Shown: piece by piece, positions 7,250 to 15,667 of the stretch
Position numbering within the stretch: position 1 is the stretch's first letter
Layout: the number at the start of each line of letters is the position of its first letter
Source of the DNA: an uncultured Prevotellaceae bacterium
GTDB lineage: Bacteria; Bacteroidota; Bacteroidia; Bacteroidales; Muribaculaceae
NCBI GenBank assembly: GCA_905210415.1
Contig: CAJLWM010000031.1
Span: 1-25,505 of the forward strand
Length of the DNA stretch: 25,505 bases
Direction: 5' to 3'
Notes under the pieces: generated by a model
What the model was told of the DNA's origin: nothing
The model's input: only the letters and a program-made list of their open reading frames with translations
Databases searched by the model: none
Translations under genes and position numbers: made by a program

Positions 7250-9085
7250 TCAAAATGGGAATATGAGCGGCAGCACAAGGGTCATCACTATGCCCATGAT
7301 CACTTGCAGCGGCAGACCCACGCGGATGTAATCGATAGGTTTGTAGCCACCGGCCGACATCACCAGCGCATTAGGCGGCGTGCTGAATGGCGAAGCAAAG
7401 CACATGCTGGCTGCCACGGTGACGCCCATAAGCATTGGCACGGCATTCACGCCCTCGGCTGCGGCGGCGGCAATGGCTATTGGTGCCATAAGCACAGCGG
7501 TGACGGTGTTTGAGATAAACATCGTGAGCAGCGATGTCACGCAATAGATGGTGGCGAGTATGGCAAACGGACCGAAGTCGCCGAGGTTGTTGACGAGCGT
7601 TGATGATATCAGCGACGATGCGCCGGTCTTCTCAAGGGCCGTAGACATAGGCAGCATGGCTGCAAATAGGATGATGCTCTCCCAGTTGATGGCTTTGTAG
7701 GCATCTTCCACGCTGCGCACGCATCCGGTGAATATCATTGCCACGGCAGCGATTATCACGGCGGTGACTGGCGCAACAGGGATGAAGTCGAATGCCATCA
7801 CGGCCACCATTGCTATCATGATGAGTGCAGCCAATGGTGCTTTATAGTCGAGGGTGACTTGTTTTTGCTGGTCGAGCGGACGGCCGATGATGAGCCAGTC
7901 GGTGCCGTCGCGGGCATCGAGGCGGGCGATGTTCTTCCAGTCGCCTTGCACGAGTATCAGGTCGGAAGCATGCAGGCGGCGGTTCTTGATGTCGTTGAGC
8001 AAGAATGTGTCCTGGCGGCGTATTCCCAGCACGGTGAGTCCGTAGGTTGAGCGGAATTCCGTTTCAGCCACGGTGCGTCCCACGAGGCTCGATCCGCTTG
8101 GCAAAAGCACTTCAGCCATGCCGATGTGGTAGTAGTCGAGGGTGCGCGATGTGTTTTCGTTCACAGGAGATAGCTTCATTTCCTCAGCCATGAGGTTGAT
8201 GTCGTCGGTAGATCCGTTGAGGTAAAGCACGTCGTTTTCGCGCAGCGGTTCATCGGGCTTGGTGAATTGTTCCACCTGTTGCAGTAGGCTTGGCGATTGC
8301 GTTTTGCTGCGTTGCACGGTGATTACGGTCACGCCGTAGCGCTTGTTGATATTGAGTTGTCGCAAGGTGCTTCCGCACATTGGCGATTGCGCTGTGATTT
8401 CGAGCACATTCATGTTTTCAGCCAAGCGGTAGTCTTGCGTCAAGCGGTTTACGTTTTGGCGGTTGCTTTCGTTCTCGCTATTGTGATTGCCCTTTAGGAA
8501 ACGCTTGCTGAGGGGTATTAGCACCACTATACCCACCACAATGCACACAATTCCCACTGGGGTGAACGAGAAGAATCCCGGTGCTTGGTAGCCAGCCTCG
8601 GCGAGTGCGTCGCGCACGATAAGGTTAGGAGGAGTACCGATGAGGGTGAGCATACCGCCCATGCTGCCAGCAAAGGCAAGTGGCATGAGCATACGCGAGG
8701 GCGACAATCCTGCGCCGCGTGCCATACTCACCACTATGGGAAGCATAATGGCTACGGTGCCGGTGTTGCTCACAAACGCTCCCACGCCAGCCGTGGTGAG
8801 CATGAGTAGAATGAAAAGTCGTGTTTCGTTAGTACCGGCCATACCCAATATGCCCGAACCGATGCGCTTGGCGAGGCCTGTGCCGAAGATTCCGCCTCCC
8901 ACTATGAATAGGCCACCCATCATTATCACTATCGGGTTGGAGAAGCCAGAAAGCGCTTCTTCGGGCGATAGTATTCCGGTGAGCACAAGAGCGAGAGCCG
9001 AACAAATTGCCACTAAGTCGGAGCGCAATTTGCCGCTGACGAATAAGATTGCCGATATGGCTAAGATGATGAGCGTTATAGTCAT
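7250..9085 (-). CDS. SLC13/DASS-type anion transporter with two RCK_C domains
   Basis: A 611-aa inner-membrane carrier of the divalent anion:Na+ symporter (ArsB/CitT-like) superfamily, likely moving dicarboxylates, sulfate or a similar anion. Many hydrophobic segments flank a soluble middle part. The paired signature loops are visible: SNTGT (106-110) with IGTPPN (149-154) in the first half, and SNTVTAVLMAP with FSTPPNALVM in the second half. Residues about 225-400 contain two TrkA-C (RCK_C) regulatory domains, for example near NVLEITAQSP and AEVLLPSGSSLVGRTV. This architecture is common in bacterial SLC13 permeases, and the RCK_C part may sense a ligand. A -7-like TAACTTTA lies at 9129-9122. 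Specificity cannot be told from sequence. Confidence 0.9.
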   Translation of the reverse strand: MTITLIILAISAILFVSGKLRSDLVAICSALALVLTGILSPEEALSGFSNPIVIMMGGLFIVGGGIFGTGLAKRIGSGILGMAGTNETRLFILLMLTTAGVGAFVSNTGTVAIMLPIVVSMARGAGLSPSRMLMPLAFAGSMGGMLTLIGTPPNLIVRDALAEAGYQAPGFFSFTPVGIVCIVVGIVVLIPLSKRFLKGNHNSENESNRQNVNRLTQDYRLAENMNVLEITAQSPMCGSTLRQLNINKRYGVTVITVQRSKTQSPSLLQQVEQFTKPDEPLRENDVLYLNGSTDDINLMAEEMKLSPVNENTSRTLDYYHIGMAEVLLPSGSSLVGRTVAETEFRSTYGLTVLGIRRQDTFLLNDIKNRRLHASDLILVQGDWKNIARLDARDGTDWLIIGRPLDQQKQVTLDYKAPLAALIMIAMVAVMAFDFIPVAPVTAVIIAAVAMIFTGCVRSVEDAYKAINWESIILFAAMLPMSTALEKTGASSLISSTLVNNLGDFGPFAILATIYCVTSLLTMFISNTVTAVLMAPIAIAAAAAEGVNAVPMLMGVTVAASMCFASPFSTPPNALVMSAGGYKPIDYIRVGLPLQVIMGIVMTLVLPLIFPF

Positions 9086-9236
9086 TGCGGTAAAGATAAT
9101 TCGTTAGAAAAATTACGACTATAAAGTTAGCAAAATTTCTGGAATTATCGTTGGCGTAGATGCTGTAAATGCTAATAATTGTGGCGAATGTGCCACTGCA
9201 GATTAGGTCAGTAGAGTAATCGTTGCATTTACGTCA

Positions 9237-10337
9237 CTATTTGCCCGATTTGGGCTTAAGCACGCGCTGCACTGCCGACACTACCATTTGCGGTTGTATG
9301 CCGGTGAGGCAGAAGAAGTCGTTGTAGTAGCATTTCTTGTCGCCGAAGAGCGAGCATGGGCGGCATGCCATATTGAGTTGCACCACGTTTTCCTCGCTTT
9401 GCTTCCAGCCCATAAATCCGCAGTAGGGGTGTGATGCTCCCCATACCGACACCACAGGCACCTTCACGAGAGAAGCCAAGTGCATGTTCATATTGTCCAT
9501 CGATAGCATCACGTCGCAATAGCTTAGCAGCGCCAATTCGGTAGGGAATCCATAGCGTGTTTCGGCAAGCGATGTGGAATTGGGGTATTTAGCGGTCCAT
9601 TTGCGGAATTGATCGCGCTCGTTGTCGCCTTGTCCGAGGAAGAATAAGCGCACCCCTTGCCACGAGGCTATTGTGTCGAGTACCTTTTCCATCAGGTGCA
9701 TAGGGTAGATTTTGCCTCCCCATTTGGCAAATGGAGCCACGGCAATCCATCGTTCGCCGGGTTGCTTGGCAGCGGCGATGTGTGCAAAGGTGGCTGGATA
9801 GGGTTGTGCATCGCCGTATATCGAGGTGAAAGTCTCGTTGAACACGATGCCCATGCGAGTGAACACTTCGTGGTAGCGAGTGAGCGATGTGATGAGCGGG
9901 AACATACGCTTGTTGCGGCGACGCGTGAGCGCTTGTTTGCCTTTGTTGCCCATATCTATTCGTTTCACGCATCGAGTGCCGCGCACACGCATAGCCTGGC
10001 AGAGCAGCCACGAGTGGCGGTCGCCTTGCAGGTCAATCATCGCATCGGCGTGATATTTTTCAGAGAGATGCTTTGCCAATCGGAGCATACCGCGATAGCC
10101 ATGGTAGAGTTGGCGGTGGTCGATGCCCTCCACGGTGAGGTTGGCAGGCGCATTGACAAATAATGTGGAAGCCACTTGCTGGGTGATGACCGTGAATTGC
10201 ACTTCAGGATGCGCAGCGCATGCCGAGTATACGATAGGTATGGTCATAGCCACGTCGCCAAGGAGTGAGAAACGAACTATCAGCACCTTGTTGAAAGGCG
10301 CTGTTGCATTAGATACTGGGCTGGTGGTGTGGCTCAT
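9237..10337 (-). CDS. glycosyltransferase family 9 (heptosyltransferase-like)
   Basis: A 366-aa GT9 protein, the family of ADP-heptose:LPS heptosyltransferases that build the inner core of lipopolysaccharide on the cytoplasmic face of the inner membrane. Signs are VLIVRFSLLGDVAMTIP near the N-terminus, MIDLQGD in the first Rossmann half, and SMDNMNMHLASLVKVPVVSVWGA in the donor-binding half. Near the C-terminus C325, C328, C336 and C343 form a CX2CX7CX6C cluster often present in GT9 proteins, perhaps structural metal binding. The C-terminal tail LKPKSGK is encoded by sequence matching the AACCC-type intergenic repeat. It stands alone under its own strong promoter (10400-10431). Confidence 0.88.
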   Translation of the reverse strand: MSHTTSPVSNATAPFNKVLIVRFSLLGDVAMTIPIVYSACAAHPEVQFTVITQQVASTLFVNAPANLTVEGIDHRQLYHGYRGMLRLAKHLSEKYHADAMIDLQGDRHSWLLCQAMRVRGTRCVKRIDMGNKGKQALTRRRNKRMFPLITSLTRYHEVFTRMGIVFNETFTSIYGDAQPYPATFAHIAAAKQPGERWIAVAPFAKWGGKIYPMHLMEKVLDTIASWQGVRLFFLGQGDNERDQFRKWTAKYPNSTSLAETRYGFPTELALLSYCDVMLSMDNMNMHLASLVKVPVVSVWGASHPYCGFMGWKQSEENVVQLNMACRPCSLFGDKKCYYNDFFCLTGIQPQMVVSAVQRVLKPKSGK

Positions 10338-10399
10338 AATGGTATGTTATTTTATATCAACAGTGTTGGTATTGGAGCAAGCTCAATTGCTTGCATTCG

Positions 10400-10431
10400 C
10401 AAATCTATAACAAAACCTTGACTTTCGCAAA
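10400..10431 (-). promoter_or_regulatory. promoter of the GT9 gene
   Basis: Minus strand TTTG (10431-10428), 20 bases, TAGATTTG (10407-10400): an exact match to the Bacteroidota consensus. The start of transcription would fall near 10393, about 55 bases before the ATG. It shows that the 10338-10537 part of the gene-free stretch is regulatory. Confidence 0.7.
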
Positions 10432-10537
10432 CAATCCACCCGTTATTGTGCGTTTCCGCTTGTGGCGGAGTCATCGTTTGGCGGGGAGGATGCCAACCTT
10501 CGGCACGCCGAGCGGGTGTGGGCGGATGCACGTTAAT

Positions 10538-10771
10538 TACCTTCGTATTGTGCGGACGTGGCATGCCGAGGGCACTGAAAAAGTAAAGGCCGCTTTCAAT
10601 TTGAAAGTTTTAGGTTAAGCAATAGGGTAAAAATAAGACTATTTTGGCTGATTTTGGCGTTTTTTTGCCCCGTTAAGGAAAATATTGGCTTAAAAAGTAA
10701 CAGATTGTAAGCAAAATTTGCACACCCCCTAAAAATAGGGCACTTTTTCAGTGGCCTCGGCATGCCACGTC
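10538..10771. mobile_element. MITE-like inverted-repeat element
   Basis: Positions 10555-10584 and 10742-10771 are inverted repeats matching at 29 of 30 bases (core ACTTTTTCAGTG...CCTCGGCATGCC). They enclose 157 bp with no gene. Inside are smaller palindromes: CTTTCAATTTGAAAG (10593-10607) and CCCT-AAAAAT-AGGG (10727-10740). The left end is continuous with a GGCATGCC repeat copy (10538-10567, similar to 356-385). No transposase and no clear target-site duplication are seen. It could be a non-autonomous transposon, a decayed insertion sequence, or a long-hairpin RNA element. Confidence 0.55.
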
Positions 10772-10789
10772 CCTACCGGCTGATTTTTC

Positions 10790-10805
10790 TCGAATTGGGT
10801 TTAAA
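10790..10805 (-). repeat. AACCC-type repeat next to the der terminator
   Basis: Minus strand TTAAAACCCAATTCGA abuts the T-tract of the der terminator. It is a diverged member of the AACCC-R-A-W-TCGG family. Confidence 0.4.
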
Positions 10806-10843
10806 AAAAGTGTGGCAAGGCGATGATGCTTTGCCACACTTTG
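10804..10843 (-). terminator. rho-independent terminator of der
   Basis: Arms AAAGTGTGGCAA (10808-10819) and TTGCCACACTTT (10832-10843) are perfectly complementary with a 12-base loop. On the minus strand the hairpin is followed by seven T (10810-10804). It lies about 50 bp past the der stop, so it ends the era-der transcript. Confidence 0.85.
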
Positions 10844-10892
10844 GTATGGTTGTGTGTGTGCTGGGCTTGATTGCCACAGCGCTTGCGAGATC

Positions 10893-12206
10893 TTATTTTT
10901 CGCGCATAAAGATGTTGATAGGTGTGCCTGTATACTCCCAATTGTCGCGAATCTTGTTTTCGAGATAGCGCTTATATGGGTCTTTCACCCATTGAGGCAA
11001 GTTGCAGAAGAAGATGAATGTAGGCACAGCCGCCTCCTTGAGCATGGTGATGTATTTGATTTTCACGAATTTGCCCTTGTTTGATGGTGGTGGGTATGCA
11101 GCGATAGCCTCTTGCATCACGTTGTTGAGCTTTGATGTAGGCACGGTGCGCTTGCGGTTTTCGTATACCTTCACTGCGGTTTCAAGCACCTTGTAGATGC
11201 GTTGCTTGGTGAGCGCCGAACCGAAGATGATAGGGAAGTCGGTGAATGGGGCAAAGCGGCTGCGGATGGCATTCTCCATAGTGCGGATGGCCTCTTGGCT
11301 CTTGTCTTGCACCAAGTCCCACTTGTTGACGCACACCACCAATCCCTTTTTGTTCTTCTGGATGAGTGAGAATATGTTGGCGTCCTGACCCTCAATGCCG
11401 CGGGTGGCGTCGATCATAAGCACGCACACGTCGGAATTCTCGATGGCGCGGATGCTTCGGATCACTGAGTAGTATTCGATGTCTTCGTTCACCTTGTTCT
11501 TCTTGCGGATACCAGCGGTGTCAACGAGGTAGAAGTCGAATCCGAATTTGTTGAATCGTGTGTAGATGCTGTCACGAGTGGTGCCGGCAATGTCGGTGAC
11601 GATGTTTCGTTCTTCGCCGATGAAGGCGTTGATGATCGATGATTTGCCTGCGTTAGGGCGTCCCACGATAGCGAAGCGAGGAATGTCTTCGGTCTGTTCT
11701 TCTTGAGCGTTTTTAGGCATAAGGCGCAACACCTCGTCGAGGAGGTCGCCAGTGCCCGAACCGTTCATTGCCGATACAGAGAATGGATCGCCGAGTCCGA
11801 GAGAATAGAATTCGGCAGCGGCATATACACCCTCGTTGTTGTCGGCTTTGTTTGTAACAAGGATAACAGGCTTATTGCTTCGGCGTAATATGTCTGCCAC
11901 ATGGTCGTCGAGGTCGGTAACACCGTTTTTGATGTCAACCATAAACAAGATCACGTCGGCTTCCTCGATGGCAAGAGACACTTGCTTGTTGATTTCGCCT
12001 TCGAAGATGTCTTCGCTGTTGACAACCCAACCGCCGGTGTCGACGATTGAAAATTCTTCGCCGTTCCACAGCACTTTGCCGTACTGACGGTCGCGTGTAG
12101 TGCCAGAAGTGTCGTTGACGATAGCGGCACGAGTCTCGGTGAGACGGTTAAATAGGGTGGATTTGCCCACGTTTGGGCGGCCTACGATGGCAACTAATTT
12201 TCCCAT
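10893..12206 (-). CDS. der: ribosome assembly GTPase Der (EngA)
   Basis: Der is an essential double GTPase that helps mature the 50S ribosomal subunit. The 437-aa length is normal. The first G domain has GRPNVGKST (9-17), DTGG (56-59) and NKAD (119-122). The second has GRPNAGKSS (182-190), a DTAG and a VNKWD. The C-terminal KH-like domain ends in PINIFMREK, where PI-I-RxK is the usual ending. It lies 70 bp behind era with no intervening terminator and is followed by a strong terminator. Confidence 0.97.
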   Translation of the reverse strand: MGKLVAIVGRPNVGKSTLFNRLTETRAAIVNDTSGTTRDRQYGKVLWNGEEFSIVDTGGWVVNSEDIFEGEINKQVSLAIEEADVILFMVDIKNGVTDLDDHVADILRRSNKPVILVTNKADNNEGVYAAAEFYSLGLGDPFSVSAMNGSGTGDLLDEVLRLMPKNAQEEQTEDIPRFAIVGRPNAGKSSIINAFIGEERNIVTDIAGTTRDSIYTRFNKFGFDFYLVDTAGIRKKNKVNEDIEYYSVIRSIRAIENSDVCVLMIDATRGIEGQDANIFSLIQKNKKGLVVCVNKWDLVQDKSQEAIRTMENAIRSRFAPFTDFPIIFGSALTKQRIYKVLETAVKVYENRKRTVPTSKLNNVMQEAIAAYPPPSNKGKFVKIKYITMLKEAAVPTFIFFCNLPQWVKDPYKRYLENKIRDNWEYTGTPINIFMREK

Positions 12207-12276
12207 TGCGTAAAAATGTTGTTTTAGATATTAATATTTAGTCTCCACATAGGGTGAGGGGTGCGGAGGCACCGAG

Positions 12277-13161
12277 TCAATCTATGTAGCCAAATTCGCG
12301 GAGCTTGTTGTCGCGGTTTCTCCAGTCGTTCTCCACCTTCACAAACATTTCGAGGTAGATGTGTTTACCGAAGAAAGTCTCGATGTCCTTTCGGGCGTCA
12401 ATGCCGAGGCGCTTGAGTTTTTTGCCGCCTTGACCGATGATGATGCCTTTTTGGCTGTCGCGCTCCACGTAGATTACCGCCATGATGTGTATGCTGGTGT
12501 CTTTCTCGTCGAATTTCTCCACAATCACCTGGGTGGCATAAGGCACCTCTTTGTCGTAGTTGAGAAGAATCTTCTCGCGTATGATTTCGGTGACGAAGAA
12601 TCGTGCCGGCTTGTCGGTAAGGGCGTCCTTACCGAAGTAAGGCGGCGAGTCTGGCAGCAGTTCCACCACGCGCTTGAGCAGGTTGTTGACGTTGAAGTTT
12701 TCCTTAGCAGACGTAGGGAAAATCTCGGCATCGGGCAGAATGCTTTTCCAGCGGTCGATAATCGCAAGTAGGTCGTCTTGACCTTTGAGCAAGTCGATTT
12801 TGTTGATAACCAGTATCACAGGAATTTTTTCGCGAGCCACCTTGTCGAGAAACTTTTGGTTTTTGGTGGCTGACTCAATCACGTCGGTCACATATATCAA
12901 GATGTCGGCATCGATGAGCGCCTCCAGCGAGAAGTCGAGCATCGCCTCTTGCATCTTGTATTTTGGGCTAAGCACACCAGGGGTGTCGCCAAACACAATC
13001 TGATAGTCGTCGGTGTTGACGATGCCAGTGATGCGGTGGCGGGTGGTTTGGGCCTTTGATGTGATGATCGACATACGTTCGCCAACCAAAAGGTTCATCA
13101 GCGTTGATTTGCCCACGTTAGGGTTGCCCACGATGTTTACGAAGCCTGCTTTATGTGCCAT
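12277..13161 (-). CDS. era: GTPase Era
   Basis: Era binds the 3' end of 16S rRNA and GTP during 30S assembly. The 294-aa protein has G1 GNPNVGKST (12-20), the switch TTRHR (39-43), DTPG (59-62), NKID, and a C-terminal KH domain with GIIIGQGG followed by the typical LEMFVKVENDWR strand. The length is normal. In Bacteroidales it normally follows fabH closely. Here 432 bp separate them and a terminator-like hairpin lies in between, so era may have its own promoter, although I cannot place one convincingly. Confidence 0.96.
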   Translation of the reverse strand: MAHKAGFVNIVGNPNVGKSTLMNLLVGERMSIITSKAQTTRHRITGIVNTDDYQIVFGDTPGVLSPKYKMQEAMLDFSLEALIDADILIYVTDVIESATKNQKFLDKVAREKIPVILVINKIDLLKGQDDLLAIIDRWKSILPDAEIFPTSAKENFNVNNLLKRVVELLPDSPPYFGKDALTDKPARFFVTEIIREKILLNYDKEVPYATQVIVEKFDEKDTSIHIMAVIYVERDSQKGIIIGQGGKKLKRLGIDARKDIETFFGKHIYLEMFVKVENDWRNRDNKLREFGYID

Positions 13162-13440
13162 GTTGTTATAAATCTGTTTGTGTCTTTAAAAAAATCTGCG
13201 ATTTTGGTGAAAAATCGACGTTCATAAAAGTTAATCAATCCCTTGTGGGGGAGCTGATTAAGGATAAAGTCATTTCCCGTAGTGCAGGCTTTGTGGCCGG
13301 CGATGGGAGAGGTGAATCTTGGTTATGCCCCCACGGTATAATGGAGATTACACACAGAGGAGGGCTTATTCGAGCGACAGGCGCGGGAATAATGAGGAGG
13401 GGGTGAGGAGGCTTATTGTGTTAGTTCCCCCTAAACGCAC
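13162..13440. other. gene-free gap between era and fabH, content not recognised
   Basis: No credible coding frame is seen. The 83-codon plus-strand frame here overlaps the era start and resembles nothing I know. GTGGGGG (13244-13250) can pair with CCCCCAC (13328-13334) across 77 bases, but this is weak. The stretch is rich in GGAGG-like purine runs (13357-13410) unlike the AT-rich leaders elsewhere. It could be a small RNA, a decayed insertion or spacer. Confidence 0.3.
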
Positions 13441-13488
13441 AAAAAACGCATCCTCTGATATTGTTATGATAGAGATGATGCATTTTTT
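13441..13488 (-). terminator. bidirectional terminator-like hairpin behind fabH
   Basis: AAAAAACGCATC...CTCT (13441-13456) pairs with AGAG-ATGATGCATTTTTT (13471-13488), with one mismatch and a two-base bulge. T-runs lie on the 3' side for both strands. For the minus strand it falls about 105 bp past the fabH stop and would separate DUF177-rpmF-fabH from era-der. Confidence 0.65.
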
Positions 13489-13593
13489 GTAGCTTATATA
13501 GTCGCACCGGTTTTCTCTTTTTTGATTAAACATTTCTGTTTAGGTGCGAGATGCTTTCGTCGGGAAAATGTGTTTCAATAAAGGGTGTGTAGA

Positions 13594-14577
13594 TTAGATA
13601 GCCCACACGATGTACATTGCGCCCCAGGTGAAGCCTGCGCCGAATGCGGTGAGGAGGATCTTGTCGCCCTTCTTGAATTTGTCCTTGTTCTCGTCGATAC
13701 ACAATGGTATAGAAGCACCGCTTGTGTTGCCGCGATATTGAATGTTCACAAGCACTTGGTCGTCGCTTACGCCAAGACGTGAACCTACAGCCTCAATGAT
13801 GCGCAGGTTGGCTTGGTGAGGAATGAAATATTTCACGTCCTTGATGTCCAGGTTGTTGCGACGGAGGATATCTTGGCTCGATGTGAGCATATCAGTAACA
13901 GCGTGCTTATATACAGCTCGGCCTTCTTGATAGACGAAGTGTTCTTGAGCGTCAACGGTCTCGTGCGAAGCAGGATGAACCGAGCCGCCAGCCTTCATCA
14001 CGAGGTGTTCGTGGTCGGCTTCTACGTGGAACACGCCGTCGATCACGCCGATGCCTTCTTCTTCAGTAGGCTCAACGAGCACTGCAGCTGCAGCGTCGCC
14101 GAAAAGAGGGCAGGTAGAACGGTCGTTGTAGTTGGTCATGCTCGACATTTGCTCGGCAGCGCACACAATCACTTTCTTATACATGCCGCTGCGAATGTAG
14201 GCAGCAGCTTGTTGAAGTGTGACAATGAAACCAGCGCAAGCGGCTTGTACGTCAAAGCCATAGCAGTTTTTGAGGCCGCAATTGCCAATCATCACCGAAG
14301 CAGTAGAAGGGAATCGGTAGTCAGGATTGGTGGTTGCACAGATCAAAAGATCAATTTCCTCAGGTTTAACACCAGTTTCGGCGAGCAATTTGTTGATTGC
14401 CTTGGTACCCATCACTGAGCTGCCTTGAGGTTGACCCTTGAGGATGCGACGCTCTTTGATACCTACGCGAGTGGTGATCCATTCGTCGTTAGTATCAACC
14501 ATAGTGGCCAGCTCGTCGTTGGTGAGTATATAATCTGGTATGTATGAAGCGATACCGCTTATTTTAGCATTCAGCAT
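13594..14577 (-). CDS. fabH: beta-ketoacyl-ACP synthase III
   Basis: FabH condenses acetyl-CoA (or a branched acyl-CoA) with malonyl-ACP to start type II fatty acid synthesis. The 327-aa protein has the catalytic triad C114 (QAACAGF), H254 (IPHQAN) and N284 (GNTSGAS) and the early DEWI..R.GI motif (31-40). The C-terminus GAGFTWGAM is typical. No plsX gene lies between rpmF and fabH, unlike many other phyla. A 136-bp gap with a hairpin separates it from rpmF, so its level may be adjusted relative to the ribosomal protein. Confidence 0.96.
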   Translation of the reverse strand: MLNAKISGIASYIPDYILTNDELATMVDTNDEWITTRVGIKERRILKGQPQGSSVMGTKAINKLLAETGVKPEEIDLLICATTNPDYRFPSTASVMIGNCGLKNCYGFDVQAACAGFIVTLQQAAAYIRSGMYKKVIVCAAEQMSSMTNYNDRSTCPLFGDAAAAVLVEPTEEEGIGVIDGVFHVEADHEHLVMKAGGSVHPASHETVDAQEHFVYQEGRAVYKHAVTDMLTSSQDILRRNNLDIKDVKYFIPHQANLRIIEAVGSRLGVSDDQVLVNIQYRGNTSGASIPLCIDENKDKFKKGDKILLTAFGAGFTWGAMYIVWAI

Positions 14578-14612
14578 ACTTGTGGTTTGATATGGGGGTA
14601 TAAAACGAAAAT

Positions 14613-14658
14613 ATATCCTAAATGATATGGCTATAAGGCATAATATTATTTAGGATAT
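14613..14658 (-). promoter_or_regulatory. hairpin between rpmF and fabH
   Basis: ATATCCTAAAT (14613-14623) and ATTTAGGATAT (14648-14658) are perfect 11-bp inverted repeats around a 24-base loop. On the minus strand a T-rich stretch follows. It could be an attenuator, a processing site or a weak terminator within the operon. Confidence 0.45.
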
Positions 14659-14713
14659 TGGTTTGTTATTTTCTCTATCTGAAAAAAAGATTTTTGTTTA
14701 AAAAAAGAGTTGA

Positions 14714-14899
14714 TTAAACAGCAGCTTCTTTTTCGATAGCGATTTGGCCTCTGTAGTAACCACATTCAGGACATACTGTGTGAGATACATGCCATGCACC
14801 ACAATTTGGGCAAATTGCCAAAGTTGGAGCTACAGCCTTATCGTGAGTTCTTCTCTTGGCTGTACGAGTCTTTGATTGTTTACGTTTAGGATGTGCCAT
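14714..14899 (-). CDS. rpmF: 50S ribosomal protein L32
   Basis: A 61-aa ribosomal protein, basic at the N-terminus (MAHPKRKQSKTRTAKRR). Four zinc-type cysteines are present: C30 and C33 (CPNC), C43 and C46 (CPEC). It is the zinc-binding form of L32. It starts 7 bp past the DUF177 stop, the usual yceD-rpmF pairing, and is certainly cotranscribed with it. Confidence 0.97.
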   Translation of the reverse strand: MAHPKRKQSKTRTAKRRTHDKAVAPTLAICPNCGAWHVSHTVCPECGYYRGQIAIEKEAAV

Positions 14900-14906
14900 T
14901 TTTCTG

Positions 14907-15509
14907 TTATTTGTTTTTTAATTTTTTGTTATCGTTTAATTTCATCAATTCCGCCCATCGCGGATCGATGTTTGTTACTGTCTCATCATTGTCAGCCTCG
15001 TCGCCTTCGGCATAACTTTCGTAGAGTGTACCGTCGTCGCCTTCATCGTCGATGTTTCGGGCGGGGTGCTCTTGCAGGGCTTGCCACGTTGCTCCGCTGC
15101 ATTCGCCTTCGTCGTGGTGGTGTTGCAGAGGTATGCATAGCGCCACGGTGTCGTATACGATTGAAGCCACGTTCAAGTCGTTGCTGTTGTCAGGGACGAT
15201 AAGCACGCCATCGTTGCTGTCGTCGTATTCATCCCCAAACTTAACGGCAAGTTGATAGTCGGTGTCAACCGGCAGTTTCATAGGCTCGAGGCATCGGTCG
15301 CAAACAATCAAAATTTCGCCCTCGCAAGCGAAGTCGAAATAATTGGCCTCGTTGGCTCTGCGCACAGCAAGGTCCACTTTTACTATTCCGCCAAGTATGT
15401 CTTCACTCTCCATTTGACGGAAAAAATCGTCGTCAAGGAGCACTTCGTAGTGGTCGGTAACTTCCTTGGCACCCCTTAGGGGGATTTGAAATGTTGCGAA
15501 TTTTGCCAA
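14907..15509 (-). CDS. DUF177 / YceD family protein
   Basis: YceD-like proteins are encoded next to rpmF in most bacteria and are linked to 23S rRNA accumulation; the mechanism is not settled. The product shows the conserved CDRCLEP motif, a Cys pair region (C-D-R-C), and very acidic stretches. The longest frame begins at ATG 15545 (212 aa), but a perfect -7 box, TAACTTTG (15538-15531), lies within its first codons, so a transcript would start downstream of that ATG. The TTG at 15509-15507 begins LAKFATFQIPLRG, which aligns with the MxKFxxxxIPLKG start I recall for Bacteroidales homologues. I therefore give 15509 (200 aa). Confidence 0.8.
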   Translation of the reverse strand: MAKFATFQIPLRGAKEVTDHYEVLLDDDFFRQMESEDILGGIVKVDLAVRRANEANYFDFACEGEILIVCDRCLEPMKLPVDTDYQLAVKFGDEYDDSNDGVLIVPDNSNDLNVASIVYDTVALCIPLQHHHDEGECSGATWQALQEHPARNIDDEGDDGTLYESYAEGDEADNDETVTNIDPRWAELMKLNDNKKLKNK

Positions 15510-15530
15510 AATCTTGTCGTTAAATCGCTG

Positions 15531-15562
15531 CAAAGTTACAAACATTAGTGCTAATTATCAAA
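15531..15562 (-). promoter_or_regulatory. promoter of the DUF177-rpmF-fabH operon
   Basis: Minus strand TTTG (15562-15559), exactly 20 bases, TAACTTTG (15538-15531): a perfect consensus match. Transcription would start near 15524, leaving a leader of about 15 bases before the proposed TTG start. Confidence 0.75.
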
Positions 15563-15667
15563 CATTTCAATTCATTTTTCTATTTTTTGCCCGCAAAATG
15601 TCTTTTTTGAGAAAAATTTTGTTATGAAAACTGCTGTAATTTATTCCTGGTTTCTGCTTTGGGTTAC

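Noticed and set aside
10352..10618. Two overlapping short frames (70 and 75 codons) upstream of the GT9 gene
   Set aside because: They run through the GT9 promoter and the left arm of the inverted-repeat element, so they are artefacts of repeat DNA.
10742..10771. End of a full insertion sequence with transposase
   Set aside because: No transposase frame exists within 500 bp and there is no target duplication, so only a non-autonomous element can be supported.
13155..13406. 83-codon plus-strand frame between era and fabH
   Set aside because: It overlaps the era start, has no recognisable domain and no promoter. I describe the region as unrecognised instead.
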